NCBI GenBank assembly: GCA_037176705.1
Contig: CM073885.1
Coordinates: 161,376,290-161,440,289, forward strand
Source of the DNA: Molossus alvarezi
Taxonomy: Eukaryota > Chordata > Mammalia > Chiroptera > Molossidae
DNA length: 64,000 bases
Reading direction: 5' to 3'
The first letter of the stretch is position 1; the number at the start of each line of letters is the position of its first letter. The notes under the pieces are model-generated. The model had not been told where the DNA came from. It did not search any database and saw only the letters and a list, made by a program, of their open reading frames with translations. The translations under genes and the position numbers were made by a program. Shown here one piece after another: positions 22,755 to 31,564 of this stretch.

Positions 22755-23180
22755 AGGGACACAAAGACAATTTTGGAGGTGATGGATATGCTTATTACCT
22801 AGAATGTGGTGATGGTATGCACAGGTGTACACATTTATTTTTTAATCCTCACCCAAGGATATTTTTCCATTTTTAGATGGAGTGGAAGGAAGGGAGGGAG
22901 AGAGAGACAGAGAAACATTGATGTGAGAGAGACACATTTATTGGTTGCCTCCTGCAAGACCCCAACCAGGGTCGGGGTTCGAACGTGCAACCCAGGTATG
23001 TGCCCTTGATCTGAATCAAACCTGAGACCCTTTGGTCCATGGGCCAACACTCTAACTGCTGAGCCAAACTGGCCAGAGCCACAGGTGTACACATTTATCA
23101 AAACTCATCTAATTCTACATATTTAACGTGTACTTTTTTGTGTGTATCAATAATATTTCAGTAAAGCTGTTTAGAAAGGA
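22755..23180 (+). mobile_element. L1 3' UTR end, interrupted by a SINE
   Basis: GGAGGTGATGGATATGCTTATTACCT, GAATGTGGTGATGGT, then (after the SINE) ACTCATCTAATTCTACATATTT and CAATAATATTTCAGTAAAGCTGTTT is the terminal part of an old L1 3' UTR in forward orientation. The SINE occupies 22839-23079. Confidence 0.82.
22839..23079 (-). mobile_element. VES-type SINE, class B
   Basis: The minus-strand head is GCTCTGGCCAGTTTGGCTCAG, the body GATCAAGGGCACATACCTGG, the tail ATATCCTTGGGTGAGGATTA. A perfect 19-bp duplication CACAGGTGTACACATTTAT (22820-22838 and 23080-23098) cuts the L1 remnant. Confidence 0.94.
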
Positions 23181-23336
23181 GATATGAACTATATACATAT
23201 TGAAAAAATATGTATTAAATAGAAGAAAAATGTATATTAAATTTTTTTCAAAAGGTTTGTGTCCTTCTAAGGTCATGTCCATAGATCATGAATGAATATT
23301 TGGGGGAAGGACTGATGGGACAGAGCATTCATTTTT

Positions 23337-23573
23337 TGTTTTTGTTTGTTGTTTTTTTTAAAAGATATTATTGATTTTTTTTTTTTTTTTTTTAGAGAGA
23401 AGGGAGAGATAGAAACATTGATGTGAGAGAGAAACATCAATCATGCCTCCTGCATGCCCCCCACTGGGGATTGAGCCCGCAACCCGGGTATGTGCCCTGA
23501 CAGGGGATCAGACTGGACCTCTCAGTCCATGGGACGACGCTCAGTCCACTGAGCCACACCGGTCGGGCTCGGC
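23337..23573 (-). mobile_element. VES-type SINE, class C
   Basis: The minus-strand head is GAGCCCGACCGGTGTGGCTC, the body CCCTGTCAGGGCACATACCC, with a long A-rich tail (T18 on the + strand). Flanks CAGAGCATTCATTTTTT (23321) and CAGAGCATTTTTAAA (23574) suggest the duplication. It is the nearest SINE upstream of exon (b). Confidence 0.85.
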
Positions 23574-24171
23574 CAGAGCATTTTTAAACCTGAGCTCTGT
23601 AGCAGTGCTGACCTGTAGGCCTGCTCGTAACCGGTGCTCTGGGTCTGCTCTGGCCCCAGTGGCTGCATCGGGCTACTGAGTGCCTGAGAGAAGTGTGGCA
23701 ACCAGGCAATCACAGTTATAATTTAATTTAATTTTAATTTAAAGAGTCACAATCCAATTATAAAGTTTCCTTCAATACAGTCTTACTGCCATTTCTGAAA
23801 GTAGGGTTTACAAAGAAAACACAGTTTATTATCAAGTCATTGATTAATCAGATTAACAGATTGTAACAATTTGGGGGTACTGGCCCACTCCTTAATTTTT
23901 CATGAAGATTTAACAATGACGCCTGGGAGATGACTGTGTAGGCCCAGCGCCGCTGGGTCTATCCTGGCCAAGAGCCGTAAAGAGGATGTCGGGGAGCACT
24001 GGGGGGCCAAGTGATCCAGAGAGGTTGCCCGGGGAACCAGAGATATTCCATGAGTGTCTGAGATTCTGGGAAGCTCCTCAGAAAAGGCAGACCAGGCCTC
24101 CTTTTAGAGACATCATAGTGAAGTTGTTGTCCAAGTACCAAACTTATCTTCCTTGTGGCTTTTCTTTGCAG

Positions 24172-24228
24172 GAGCTGATTGATGTGGATAGTGAAGTGGT
24201 GTTTGAATTAGCCTCCTATATTTTACAG
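24172..24228 (+). CDS. FRMD4A: FRMD4A coding exon (b): FERM F2 lobe
   Basis: This 57-nt exon has 19 complete codons, ELIDVDSEVVFELASYILQ, with phase 0 at both ends. The acceptor is TTTCTTTGCAG and the donor is CAG|GTGAGT. It encodes the first helix of the F2 lobe. FERM proteins usually have a hydrophobic-acidic helix here, which packs against F1. The FRMD4B counterpart (GQIEVESETIFKLAAFVLQ) is clearly different. Being symmetric, the exon could be skipped without a frameshift, though that would remove a core helix. It is only 858 nt upstream of the 23-nt microexon (c). Confidence 0.97.
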
Positions 24229-25086
24229 GTGAGTTCTTCTCCCCTCCGGACCACACCCAGAAGGAGGAGGACTTAACACAGCCCGCTGCCATAGCCACAG
24301 CGAGAAAGAACTGTTAGGGACACTGCACCAAGGCAGTAAATGGGAGCTTCGGGTATTCCAAAATTTTAAGACAGCATCTCTTTACAAAGGAAAATCGTGT
24401 GTATAACCTGAGCCTGGGGGAAACTGAGGTCATTCCGTGACCCCATTTTCTTTGGCCTTGGTGCTCTCCCACTCTGGAGAAAGCCAAGTAAATAGTAAGA
24501 ATCGATTGTCAAGACAATCACTTCTCGCTCTCTGAAAAGATAAGGAAAAGACCTTTAGCTTTATGCAAAAGAGAGATATACTGAATAGTAGCAACATTGG
24601 TGACATTAGCAATACTGGCAAGATGAATTGCAATGATGTCATCAATTTATCCCTTCAACAGAGATTTATTGAACAACTACTTTGTTCAAGGCTTTATGCT
24701 AGAGTCACTAAAGAGTCCATGGTCCCTGCCTCCAAAAATCTTTAGTACATTCGGAGCATAGCCCACAATACAAGACAAAACAACACATTCCGATTCAAGC
24801 TCCTTAAAGTAGAAAAAGTTAGAGCAGAGCCCAGAGTTGGGATCTTGCAATTTGTCATTATGAATCACTTGCTTTGTATATAACTTTCTAAAGTTTGCTT
24901 TAGTGTCTCATATTTAAGTGTCCAATGCATGTGTCCCTTCTTAATTATATTTCTGTGGCAGATAGGACTGTGGTGGTGGAAGCTGGACCTATTCAGTAGA
25001 GGAACTGTCATGATTATAGAATGTATTTTAAGGTTTTCAACACTAAATTGGAATGTTTGACTGATGTTGAATTTTTTCTTCCACAG
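24229..25086 (+). other. FRMD4A: FRMD4A intron, 858 nt, upstream of the microexon
   Basis: There is no young SINE in it. A fragment at about 24640-24740 resembles an ancient mammalian repeat with the TTTATTGAACAACTAC core, which I cannot assign to a family. The remainder is unique-looking. The 3' end is strongly pyrimidine-rich (TGAATTTTTTCTTCCACAG), as expected ahead of a microexon. A short intron with a strong acceptor and a near-consensus downstream donor probably helps definition of the tiny exon. Confidence 0.8.
24640..24740 (+). mobile_element. Ancient mammalian repeat fragment, family not assigned
   Basis: The pattern GAGATTTATTGAACAACTACTTTGTTCAAGGCTTTATGCTAGAG, then GGTCCCTGCCTCC, is a very widespread old mammalian repeat core. 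I cannot name the family with confidence. Confidence 0.5.
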
Positions 25087-25109
25087 GAGGCAAAGGGAGA
25101 TTTTTCTAG
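25087..25109 (+). CDS. FRMD4A: FRMD4A coding microexon (c), 23 nt
   Basis: The exon reads GAG GCA AAG GGA GAT TTT TCT AG, giving EAKGDFS plus two bases of a Ser codon completed by exon (d). The acceptor is TTTTTTCTTCCACAG (ending 25086) and the donor is TAG|GTAAGT at 25110, both close to consensus. EAKGDFSS links the first two helices of the F2 lobe. The EAKGD motif is shared with FRMD4B and other FERM proteins, which shows that the exon is real despite its size. At 23 nt it cannot be skipped in frame. Joining exon (b) directly to (d) would read CAG CAA TGA, stopping after one residue. ORF-based methods would miss it. Confidence 0.95.
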
Positions 25110-26223
25110 GTAAGTTTATAAAATTTTTCTTTCTTAAAAATGTATTTCCTTACATCTCTATTAAAAGAAAGTATTCTGCCTTTTGTGGAAGGGCAGTTTA
25201 TGAGTAATATATATTATGATGCGATCCAGCTCTTAACTTGTCTATGGAAACAGAAACATCGGGCATAGGAAGTATAATGATGGCAAGAAGGATATTTTGT
25301 TCTAAATAAAAAGCCTAGAGGTTACTGAAAGGCTGAGATGAGAACCCAGTGTCACATCCGGCGAGGATATTGAGGTTTGTCAGGTTGTCCGAGTGTCTCT
25401 GAAGCCTCGAATCACCTAACCCTGGCAGTCCTCATAGGGAAGTTGACATCTTTATTTTTTCTGTCTCTCAGTTTTTGTGCCTGACCTTCAAGGGACAAAA
25501 TGCTATCCCACAGGGAGATTGTGTTCGTGAAAGTATTACAATATCCCACCCCACTTCTACTTTCTGCCTTCTCCATGTATCCTGTTAGAGCGAACAGAGA
25601 CAGATTTAACCACCGCGAAACCTGTGCGCAGCTTGATGGGCCCGTGGACGCGCGCACTTCAGTGTGCCGTGCGTTTCGGCAGGCACTGCCCGCGGACAGC
25701 CTGGCTGCAGTGTCATCACTGGAGCCTCCATGGCACAGGTGCTGGGAGCATCCAAGGCTATCTGCTCAGAGACACATTATTCCTGGGGTTCTGTGGTATC
25801 ACACTCCCATGGGGATGTCCAGCATAGCCAGCTCTTAGCAGTCAAAGTCTAGAGGCGGGAAGACCAAACCACATGTACAACCAAACAGAGTATCAGGCAT
25901 AGGAGTCTGGCTCATTGATAGGAAATTAGCAAAATTGGTATTAAAATGAAACACAAATCATTCCGTCTCCTCCATAAAGGAACTTGTATGTTTTCTGATG
26001 CTTTGGGAGGGGGGTTGATCTGTAAATGTAACATTAACTACTTTAGTGGGTGGCCTACCTGTACTTGTCTAGCTTTGTCAGGTTCATGCCGACTGGTTCT
26101 ACGGGTCTTAGCTGCTTTCTCTGTCCTCCCCTGTGCATCTCTGAAGCTTTTCAGCACATCCTGAGGTCTATGTTCTCACTCAGATATCTCAACAAAAGCA
26201 AAAAATTATTGGATAATCTAGGT

Positions 26224-26827
26224 CAAGGATCAGCAAACAAGTTCTGTAAAGGGCTAGGCAGTTAATATCCTGGGTTTTGCAGGCCATACGGTCTGGTTGC
26301 AGTTTTTCTTTTTCTTTTTTTTTTTTATCCTCACCCGAGGACATTTTTCCATTTTTTGCTCAGGTAGAGTGGGAGGGAGAGAGAGGAACAGAAAGAGAGA
26401 GAGAAACATCGATGTGAAAGGAACACATCGAGTGGCTGCCACCCGCACAACCAACCAGGGCCGGAGACAAACTGCAACCGAGGTACGGGCCCTTAGCGGG
26501 AACCGAACCCGGGTCTCTCAGAACCGCAGGCCGACGCTCTAACCGCTGAGCCAAACCGGCCAGGGCTGGTTGCAGTTTTTCAACGCTCCCTTTCTAAGTG
26601 CAGAAGCAGCCACAGACACTCGGCAGTGTTCCAATAAAACTTTATTCATAGACTAAAAAATTTGAATTTCTTATACATTTTCATGTATTACAAAATCTTC
26701 TTCTTCTTTTTATCCCTCCCCTCCCCCCAATAATTTAAACATATGAAAACCATTCTTAGCCCACAGGCCATATAAAAACAAGCAGAGGACTGGGTCTGGC
26801 CAGTGGGATGTAGTGTGCTGACCTCTG
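26224..26827 (+). mobile_element. hAT-like non-autonomous DNA transposon remnant, interrupted by a SINE
   Basis: The left end CAAGGATCAGCAAACAAG and the reverse complement of the right end CAGAGGTCAGCACACTAC form imperfect terminal inverted repeats. Inside are GTTCTGTAAAGGGCTAGGCAG, GTTTTGCAGGCCATACGG, and GTTCCAATAAAACTTTATT. This is a well-known ancient mammalian element pattern. Flanking 8-mers match poorly, so the hAT class rests on the CAG ends. A SINE splits it at 26309-26565. Confidence 0.6.
26309..26565 (-). mobile_element. VES-type SINE, class A
   Basis: The minus-strand head is GCCCTGGCCGGTTTGGCTCAG, the body CGCTAAGGGCCCGTACCTC, the tail ATGTCCTCGGGTGAGGAT. A perfect 16-bp duplication CTGGTTGCAGTTTTTC lies at 26293-26308 and 26566-26581. 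Confidence 0.94.
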
Positions 26828-27853
26828 ATGCTAAAAGGGAGTCCCCTCAGCTCTGTTTGAATGTTTGCGTAAGGAGACCTCCAGGCCCCTTTTATTTAGG
26901 TCTCCCAAGTTCTTGCCATAAAGCAGAGGTGGTCCTGTGTTTTTTTAACTGAGGCTTTTTTACAGCCATTCTGGGAGGGAGACTGAACACTGGAGGTGGC
27001 CAATCACCATGCACTGAATTTGTTGAATGAAACATTTTCAGGATATAGAAGCTACACTTTGTTGTGATTTTTTTTTCTTTGTTACTCTTTTATGCCCTTC
27101 ATTTGGTATTGGAGTTTGGGTGTTTTGATAAGTGCAAGTTCATATCTACTTACAAAGATTTCCGGAGTCCCGTGAGGAATCGTTGAACAATCACAGATTC
27201 GGTGGTTTCTACTGTCCAGACCACTCTCTGGAGATACTACCCCCCTCCACCCTTGTCTTTCGCCAGCTCTGACCTCTGCTGTAAATATTATTTATTTGTG
27301 AGAGTGCCCTGGCAGGATGGAATGTGAACTGCGGACAGCATTCCCTGGCCCCGCAGAGCATGGGAACGTGTGACCACAGGGGTGGCAGGGACGCAGGCCT
27401 GGCAGTAATTCATGGCCCCCTGACGAGCTTGTGGAATGCCAGCTTGTTGGCCTCAGAGACACCAGGGTCCTGGTTTGGCTTCATTCATCAAAGTGCAGCC
27501 TCGCAGTTTGTTTGGAACAGCAGCTGTTCAGGGAGAGAGAGAGAGCTGTCGGGTGGGAGAGGTCAGACCCCTTATCCAGAAGGTCAGTTTATCCCCCACA
27601 CAGAAAGCCCGTCACCTCCCAAGGTGGAGACGGACTTCTCCCAAACACCGCTGTCCTGGAGGGTCTGTGGTTAGCCGGCTCGAGTGGCCCAGAGTTTGAG
27701 AATAAGAGAAGTCATTCTAACTTCCTTGTGTCCCCAGAACATTGAAGGTGACCACATTTGGTTTGGTGGCTGAACATTAGGCATTTTAGATGTCATAATC
27801 TCTTCATTTAGTTTTATAACAAGTTATTTTTCTCTGTTAATAATTCATACAGG

Positions 27854-28046
27854 CCCAGCCGGTGTGGCTCAGTGGATTGAGCATCGTCCCATGGACTGAG
27901 AGGTCCCGATTTGATTCCCGGTCAGGGCACATGCCTGGGTTGTGGGCTCAATCCCCAGTAGGGGGCGTGCAGGAGGCAGCCAATCGATGTTTCTCTCATA
28001 TCAATGTTTCTCTCTCTAAAAAAAATTAATAAAAACATAAAGAAAA
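27854..28046 (+). mobile_element. VES-type SINE, class C
   Basis: Head CCCAGCCGGTGTGGCTCAG, body CCGGTCAGGGCACATGCCTGG, TAGGGGGCGTGCAGGAGGCAG, tail AAAATTAATAAAAACAT. Flanks are TAATTCATACAGG (27841) and TAGTTCATGCAGG (28047), 11 of 13 identical. Confidence 0.9.
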
Positions 28047-28329
28047 TAGTTCATGCAGGACCCTACAACGTTAGTTTTGTTTAACTGAGTGGCTTTGACT
28101 TGTATACATACCCGGTAAACATATGTTTTCCTAAACAACATTAATAAAGTGAGGTGCCCGCTAAGAACACACAGAACACTGGAGAAGGCTTTTCTATAAC
28201 ATGTGGTCTAGGGCATAATTCCAAGATATTCTAGAACCTGGAGGATCAAATACCTTTTGAACTAATGGTTGCACCAAAATGGCAAAGTAACTCTTTTGTA
28301 ACCTGAGCCTCCTGAAACTGTGACTTCTT

Positions 28330-28412
28330 TTTTTTTTTTAATTCCTCACCTGAGGATAATTTTCTATTTATCATTAGATAGAGTGGGAGGGAGGGAGGGA
28401 GGAAGGGAGGGG

Positions 28413-28448
<36 letters not shown>

Positions 28449-28609
28449 TCAGTGTGACAGAGACACATCAATTGGTTGCCTCCCGCACAACCCCAACCAG
28501 GGCCAGGGACCAACTGTAACCAAGGTACGTGCCCTTGACCGGAATCAAACCTGCAACTCATTGGTCCGTGGGCCAGTGCTCTAACTGCTGAGCCAAACCG
28601 GCCAGGGCA
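28330..28609 (-). mobile_element. VES-type SINE, class B, expanded GA tract
   Basis: The minus-strand head is GCCCTGGCCGGTTTGGCTCAG, the body GGTCAAGGGCACGTACCTTGG. The internal CT-rich segment has grown into a (GA)n/(GGGA)n tract at about 28380-28443. Flanks are AAACTGTGACTTCTT (28315) and AAACTATGACTTCTT (28610). Confidence 0.92.
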
Positions 28610-29309
28610 AAACTATGACTTCTTAAAGGATGCTATTGTTCTGTATGTTTACATCTTACATGTATTGTATATATGAAGATATACAAATTACATTTATGTA
28701 GAATGAGTATTAAAAATCTACAAATCATGGGACCAACTGTCTTGAAGCATAAGAGGAAGAGGGTTATTTTTACAAAAGGGAGAAGTCAAAAGTGCTGAGA
28801 TGCCTTCGCAGAAAGAGAACTGCAGAAGGACAGCCAGAATCATAGTGCCTCCTCCTCATCCAACCACAGGCTGTTCTGTTTCTTCTTTGGGACTCTGTTA
28901 GCTCAGCAGACCCCCAAAGCCTTTGTTTTATGTAACACCCACTTTTCTTTCCAGTTAAGGAAAATGCTTACTTCCTTGTCCTACTAAACATCACACTGAA
29001 ATCTTGGGTTCAGTGTTGCTGAAAGAAAATGACTCCGGTGTAGATAGATAAGAAGAATTGCCCATGATAGGAAGAAATATGTCATACATGTTCATAGTCT
29101 CACACAGGGTGGACAGATTTGTGAGATATCATTAAAAGTTTAGGAAGTATTCTTATCTAAAAATAATATTTTCTCTCTTGTATTATTTTCCCTAGCACAG
29201 CATGTAATCACCGTATTTCATTTCCTGGTGTATGTGTATGTAAAAAAGTTAATTCCGTCAACCATCAGGAAATCAATCAAGTTGGCCTTTCTGTTTAAAA
29301 ACAATTGGA

Positions 29310-29568
29310 GCCCTGGCCAGTTTGGCTCAGCGGTTAGAGCGTCGGCCTGTGGTCCGGAGAGACCCGGGTTCGGTTCCCGCTAAGGGCACGTACTTCGGTT
29401 GCAGTTTGTCCCCGGCCCTGGTTGGTCGTGCGGGTGGCAGCCACTCGATGTGTCCCTTCACGTCGATGTTTCTCTCTCTCTCTCCCTTCCTCTCTCTCCC
29501 TCCCACTCTATCTGTACAAAAAATGGAAACATGTCCTCGGGTGAGGATAAAAAAATAAATAAATAAAT
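29310..29568 (+). mobile_element. VES-type SINE, class A
   Basis: Head GCCCTGGCCAGTTTGGCTCAG, body CGCTAAGGGCACGTACTTCGG, tail ATGTCCTCGGGTGAGGAT followed by an (AAAT)n tail. A perfect 13-bp duplication AAAAACAATTGGA lies at 29297-29309 and 29569-29581. It is a young-looking copy. Confidence 0.94.
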
Positions 29569-29603
29569 AAAAACAATTGGAATAGCCTAAGAACTATTAA
29601 CCA

Positions 29604-29858
29604 TGGCCCTGGCCAGATTGGCTCAGCGGTTAGAGCGTCGCCCTGCGGTCCAGAGAGACCTGGGTTCGGTTCCCGCTAAGGGCACGTACCTCGGTTGCAG
29701 TTTGTCCCGGCCCTTGGTTGGTTGTGCGGGTGGCAGCCACTCGATGTGTCCCTTTCATGTTGATGTTTCTCTCTCTCTCTGTTCCTCTCTCTCCCTCCCA
29801 CTCTATCTGAACAAAAAATGGAAAAATGTCCTTGGGTGAGGATTAAAAAAAAAAAAAA
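29604..29858 (+). mobile_element. VES-type SINE, class A
   Basis: Head GCCCTGGCCAGATTGGCTCAG, body CGCTAAGGGCACGTACCTCGG, tail ATGTCCTTGGGTGAGGATTA plus A15. Flanks are AAGAACTATTAACCATGG (29589) and AAGAACTAGACCATGG (29858). It lies 22 bp beyond the right-hand duplication of the previous SINE, in the same orientation. Confidence 0.92.
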
Positions 29859-30079
29859 AGAACTAGACCATGGCAGCTTTATGGGCAAATATTAGGTTGA
29901 GAAGGGTTAACACAGTTTAAAAACAAAGTGTTCTCATTTGATAATCACCGCTGAGCATCAGTCAACTACATTTTTTTATGACTTACACATACTTTACCCA
30001 GCACAAACTTTGCAGTAGTTTGAGTGCTACTATTTCCTATTAAAAGATATTTTTTAAAAAACACAAAAAACTTTGGGTT

Positions 30080-30307
30080 GGTCCGGCCGGTGTGGCTCAG
30101 TGGTTGAGCGTCAACCCAGACACCAAGAGGCTGCCAGTTCGATTCCCGGTCAGGGCACATGCCCAGGTTATGGACCTGATCCCCAGTGGGGGGCATACAG
30201 GAGGCGGCCAGTCGATGTTCTCTCTCGTCCATGTTTCTCTCTCTCTCTCCCTCTCACTTCCTCTCGCTCTAAAAATCAATAAAAGGAAAAAAAAATTTAA
30301 AGAAATA
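30080..30307 (+). mobile_element. VES-type SINE, class C
   Basis: Head GGTCCGGCCGGTGTGGCTCAG, body CCGGTCAGGGCACATGCCC, GTGGGGGGCATACAGGAGGCG, tail AAAAATCAATAAAAGG. Flanks are AAAAAACTTTGGGTT (30065) and AAAAAACTTTGGATT (about 30308). Confidence 0.92.
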
Positions 30308-31251
30308 AAAAAACTTTGGATTATTGTAGAAAAATAATACTGTCGTCTTTTAAAAGGTGAGTGCAGGAAACACCTCATTTAATCAACTGAACAGGTCATT
30401 CAAATTGTATAGCTACATTCTAATTTAATTTAATAGAAGACATTGCTACACTGTGTTCAGTGAGGTATTATAACAAGAACTTGAATTTTTGTTTTTTTCC
30501 CCTAAGGGGACCGTAACAGAGAACCCTAGTGGCCAATCTCCTGATTTTGAGAATTGCCTCACTTTATTTTCTGTCAGCCCTTAGGAAAGTGTGCCACCAA
30601 AAAAGAAGGGGGAGAAATTATTTTAAACATTTTGCCAAATTGGTGAATTGATTAAAACATATTTTATGCTGAACAGCGCAAATAAATGCCCAAATCACAC
30701 TGCCTTTGATATAAAAAACCACCCATACATTAGCAGGGACTAGTGAAAAACATCTGTTATGTAGAATTTTTTGCTAACAAGATTTATGGAAACCAGATCA
30801 CTGTAGTTCTGTTACTCTGGGCCATCTGTTGGGAGCTGAGAATATCTTTGTATGGAGGCCCGGATGGACTGAAGCTAATCATTCAAACTGGATTCTTCTG
30901 GCATGAGGGTTATTGGGACCTGTAAGTAAACAGCCCCTGAAAGGGCTGATATCAAGGCGATTCCGTGTCAAGACTGCTTAGTGTCCAGCAGGGCCTGTCG
31001 TGTGCATGAGAGGTGACGCATCTTCCGGCCGCAGGCTCTCCATTCCAAATAAACACGGCAGCCAGAGAAAAAGGAGCTAAGCTGTGATTGAGTACTTGGG
31101 GGTCAGTGTGTATGTCAGCTGCACAAAGTTATATGCCCGTCCAAGTGAGAGGGTGTCTGCTTACCCTTCAGTGGTTGGTAGAAACCTCACTGTGTCCCTG
31201 ATCTGCCCACCTATAAGTTTCTAGTGCTGTGTCTTTAAAAAATGCTTTTAG

Positions 31252-31445
31252 CCCAGCCAGTGTGGCTCAGTGGTTGAGCATCGACCATGCACCAAGAGGT
31301 CACCAGTTCGATTCCTGGTCAGGGCACATGCCTAGGTTGTGGGCCTGATCCCCAGTGGGGGGCATACAGGAGGCGGCCAGTCGATGTTCTCTCTCATCCA
31401 TGTTTCTATCTCTCTCTCCCCCTCTCTCTAAAATCAATAAAGAAA
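31252..31445 (+). mobile_element. VES-type SINE, class C
   Basis: Head CCCAGCCAGTGTGGCTCAGTG, body TGGTCAGGGCACATGCCTAGG, GTGGGGGGCATACAGGAGGCG, tail AAAATCAATAAAG plus A's. The left flank is AAAAAATGCTTTTAG (31237-31251); the right flank AAAAAAGCTTTTAG ends at 31460 and also begins the next SINE. Confidence 0.92.
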
Positions 31446-31460
31446 AAAAAAAGCTTTTAG

Positions 31461-31564
31461 CCCTGGCCGGTTTGGCTCAGTGGTTGGAGCGTCGGCCTGC
31501 GGACCAGGGAGTCCTGGGTTCAGTTCGCGCTAGGAACACATATCAAAAAAAAAAAAAAAAAAAA
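31461..31564 (+). mobile_element. Short head-only VES-type SINE, class D
   Basis: Only the tRNA-like head is present: CCCTGGCCGGTTTGGCTCAG to GTTCAGTTCGCGCTAGGAAC and ACACATATC, then A28. There is no CT-rich region and no ATCAAT tail. It is bounded by TTTTAG (31460) and TGCGCTTAG (31571), so it is a complete insertion and not a decayed long copy. Confidence 0.88.

Larger units (their letters stand above)
10102..24171 (+). other. FRMD4A: FRMD4A intron, 14.1 kb
   Basis: It lies between exons (a) and (b). It holds SINEs at 10503, 10791, 14350, 15434, 15687, 17886, 20481, 21318, 22839 and 23337, an L1 3' end at 10758-11620 (minus), MIR fragments near 11945, 12555, 13235 and 22360, a 43-bp tandem repeat at 17707-17831, a C12 run at 22186-22197 and an L1 3' end at 22755-23180. 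Nothing identifiable was seen in 13600-14330, 16090-17700, 18170-20470 or 21540-22180 beyond unique-looking sequence. The acceptor TTCTTTGCAG ends at 24171. Confidence 0.85.

Noticed and set aside
29310..29400. tRNA-like A and B boxes at this and other SINE heads
   Set aside because: These are the internal polymerase III promoter of tRNA-derived SINEs. No intact cloverleaf tRNA gene was seen.
29322..29558. A recurring small peptide (starting MAQRLERRP..., containing GSVPAKGTYLGCSL) in many places on both strands
   Set aside because: It is the translation of the VES SINE head, not a gene family. It recurs exactly where SINEs do.
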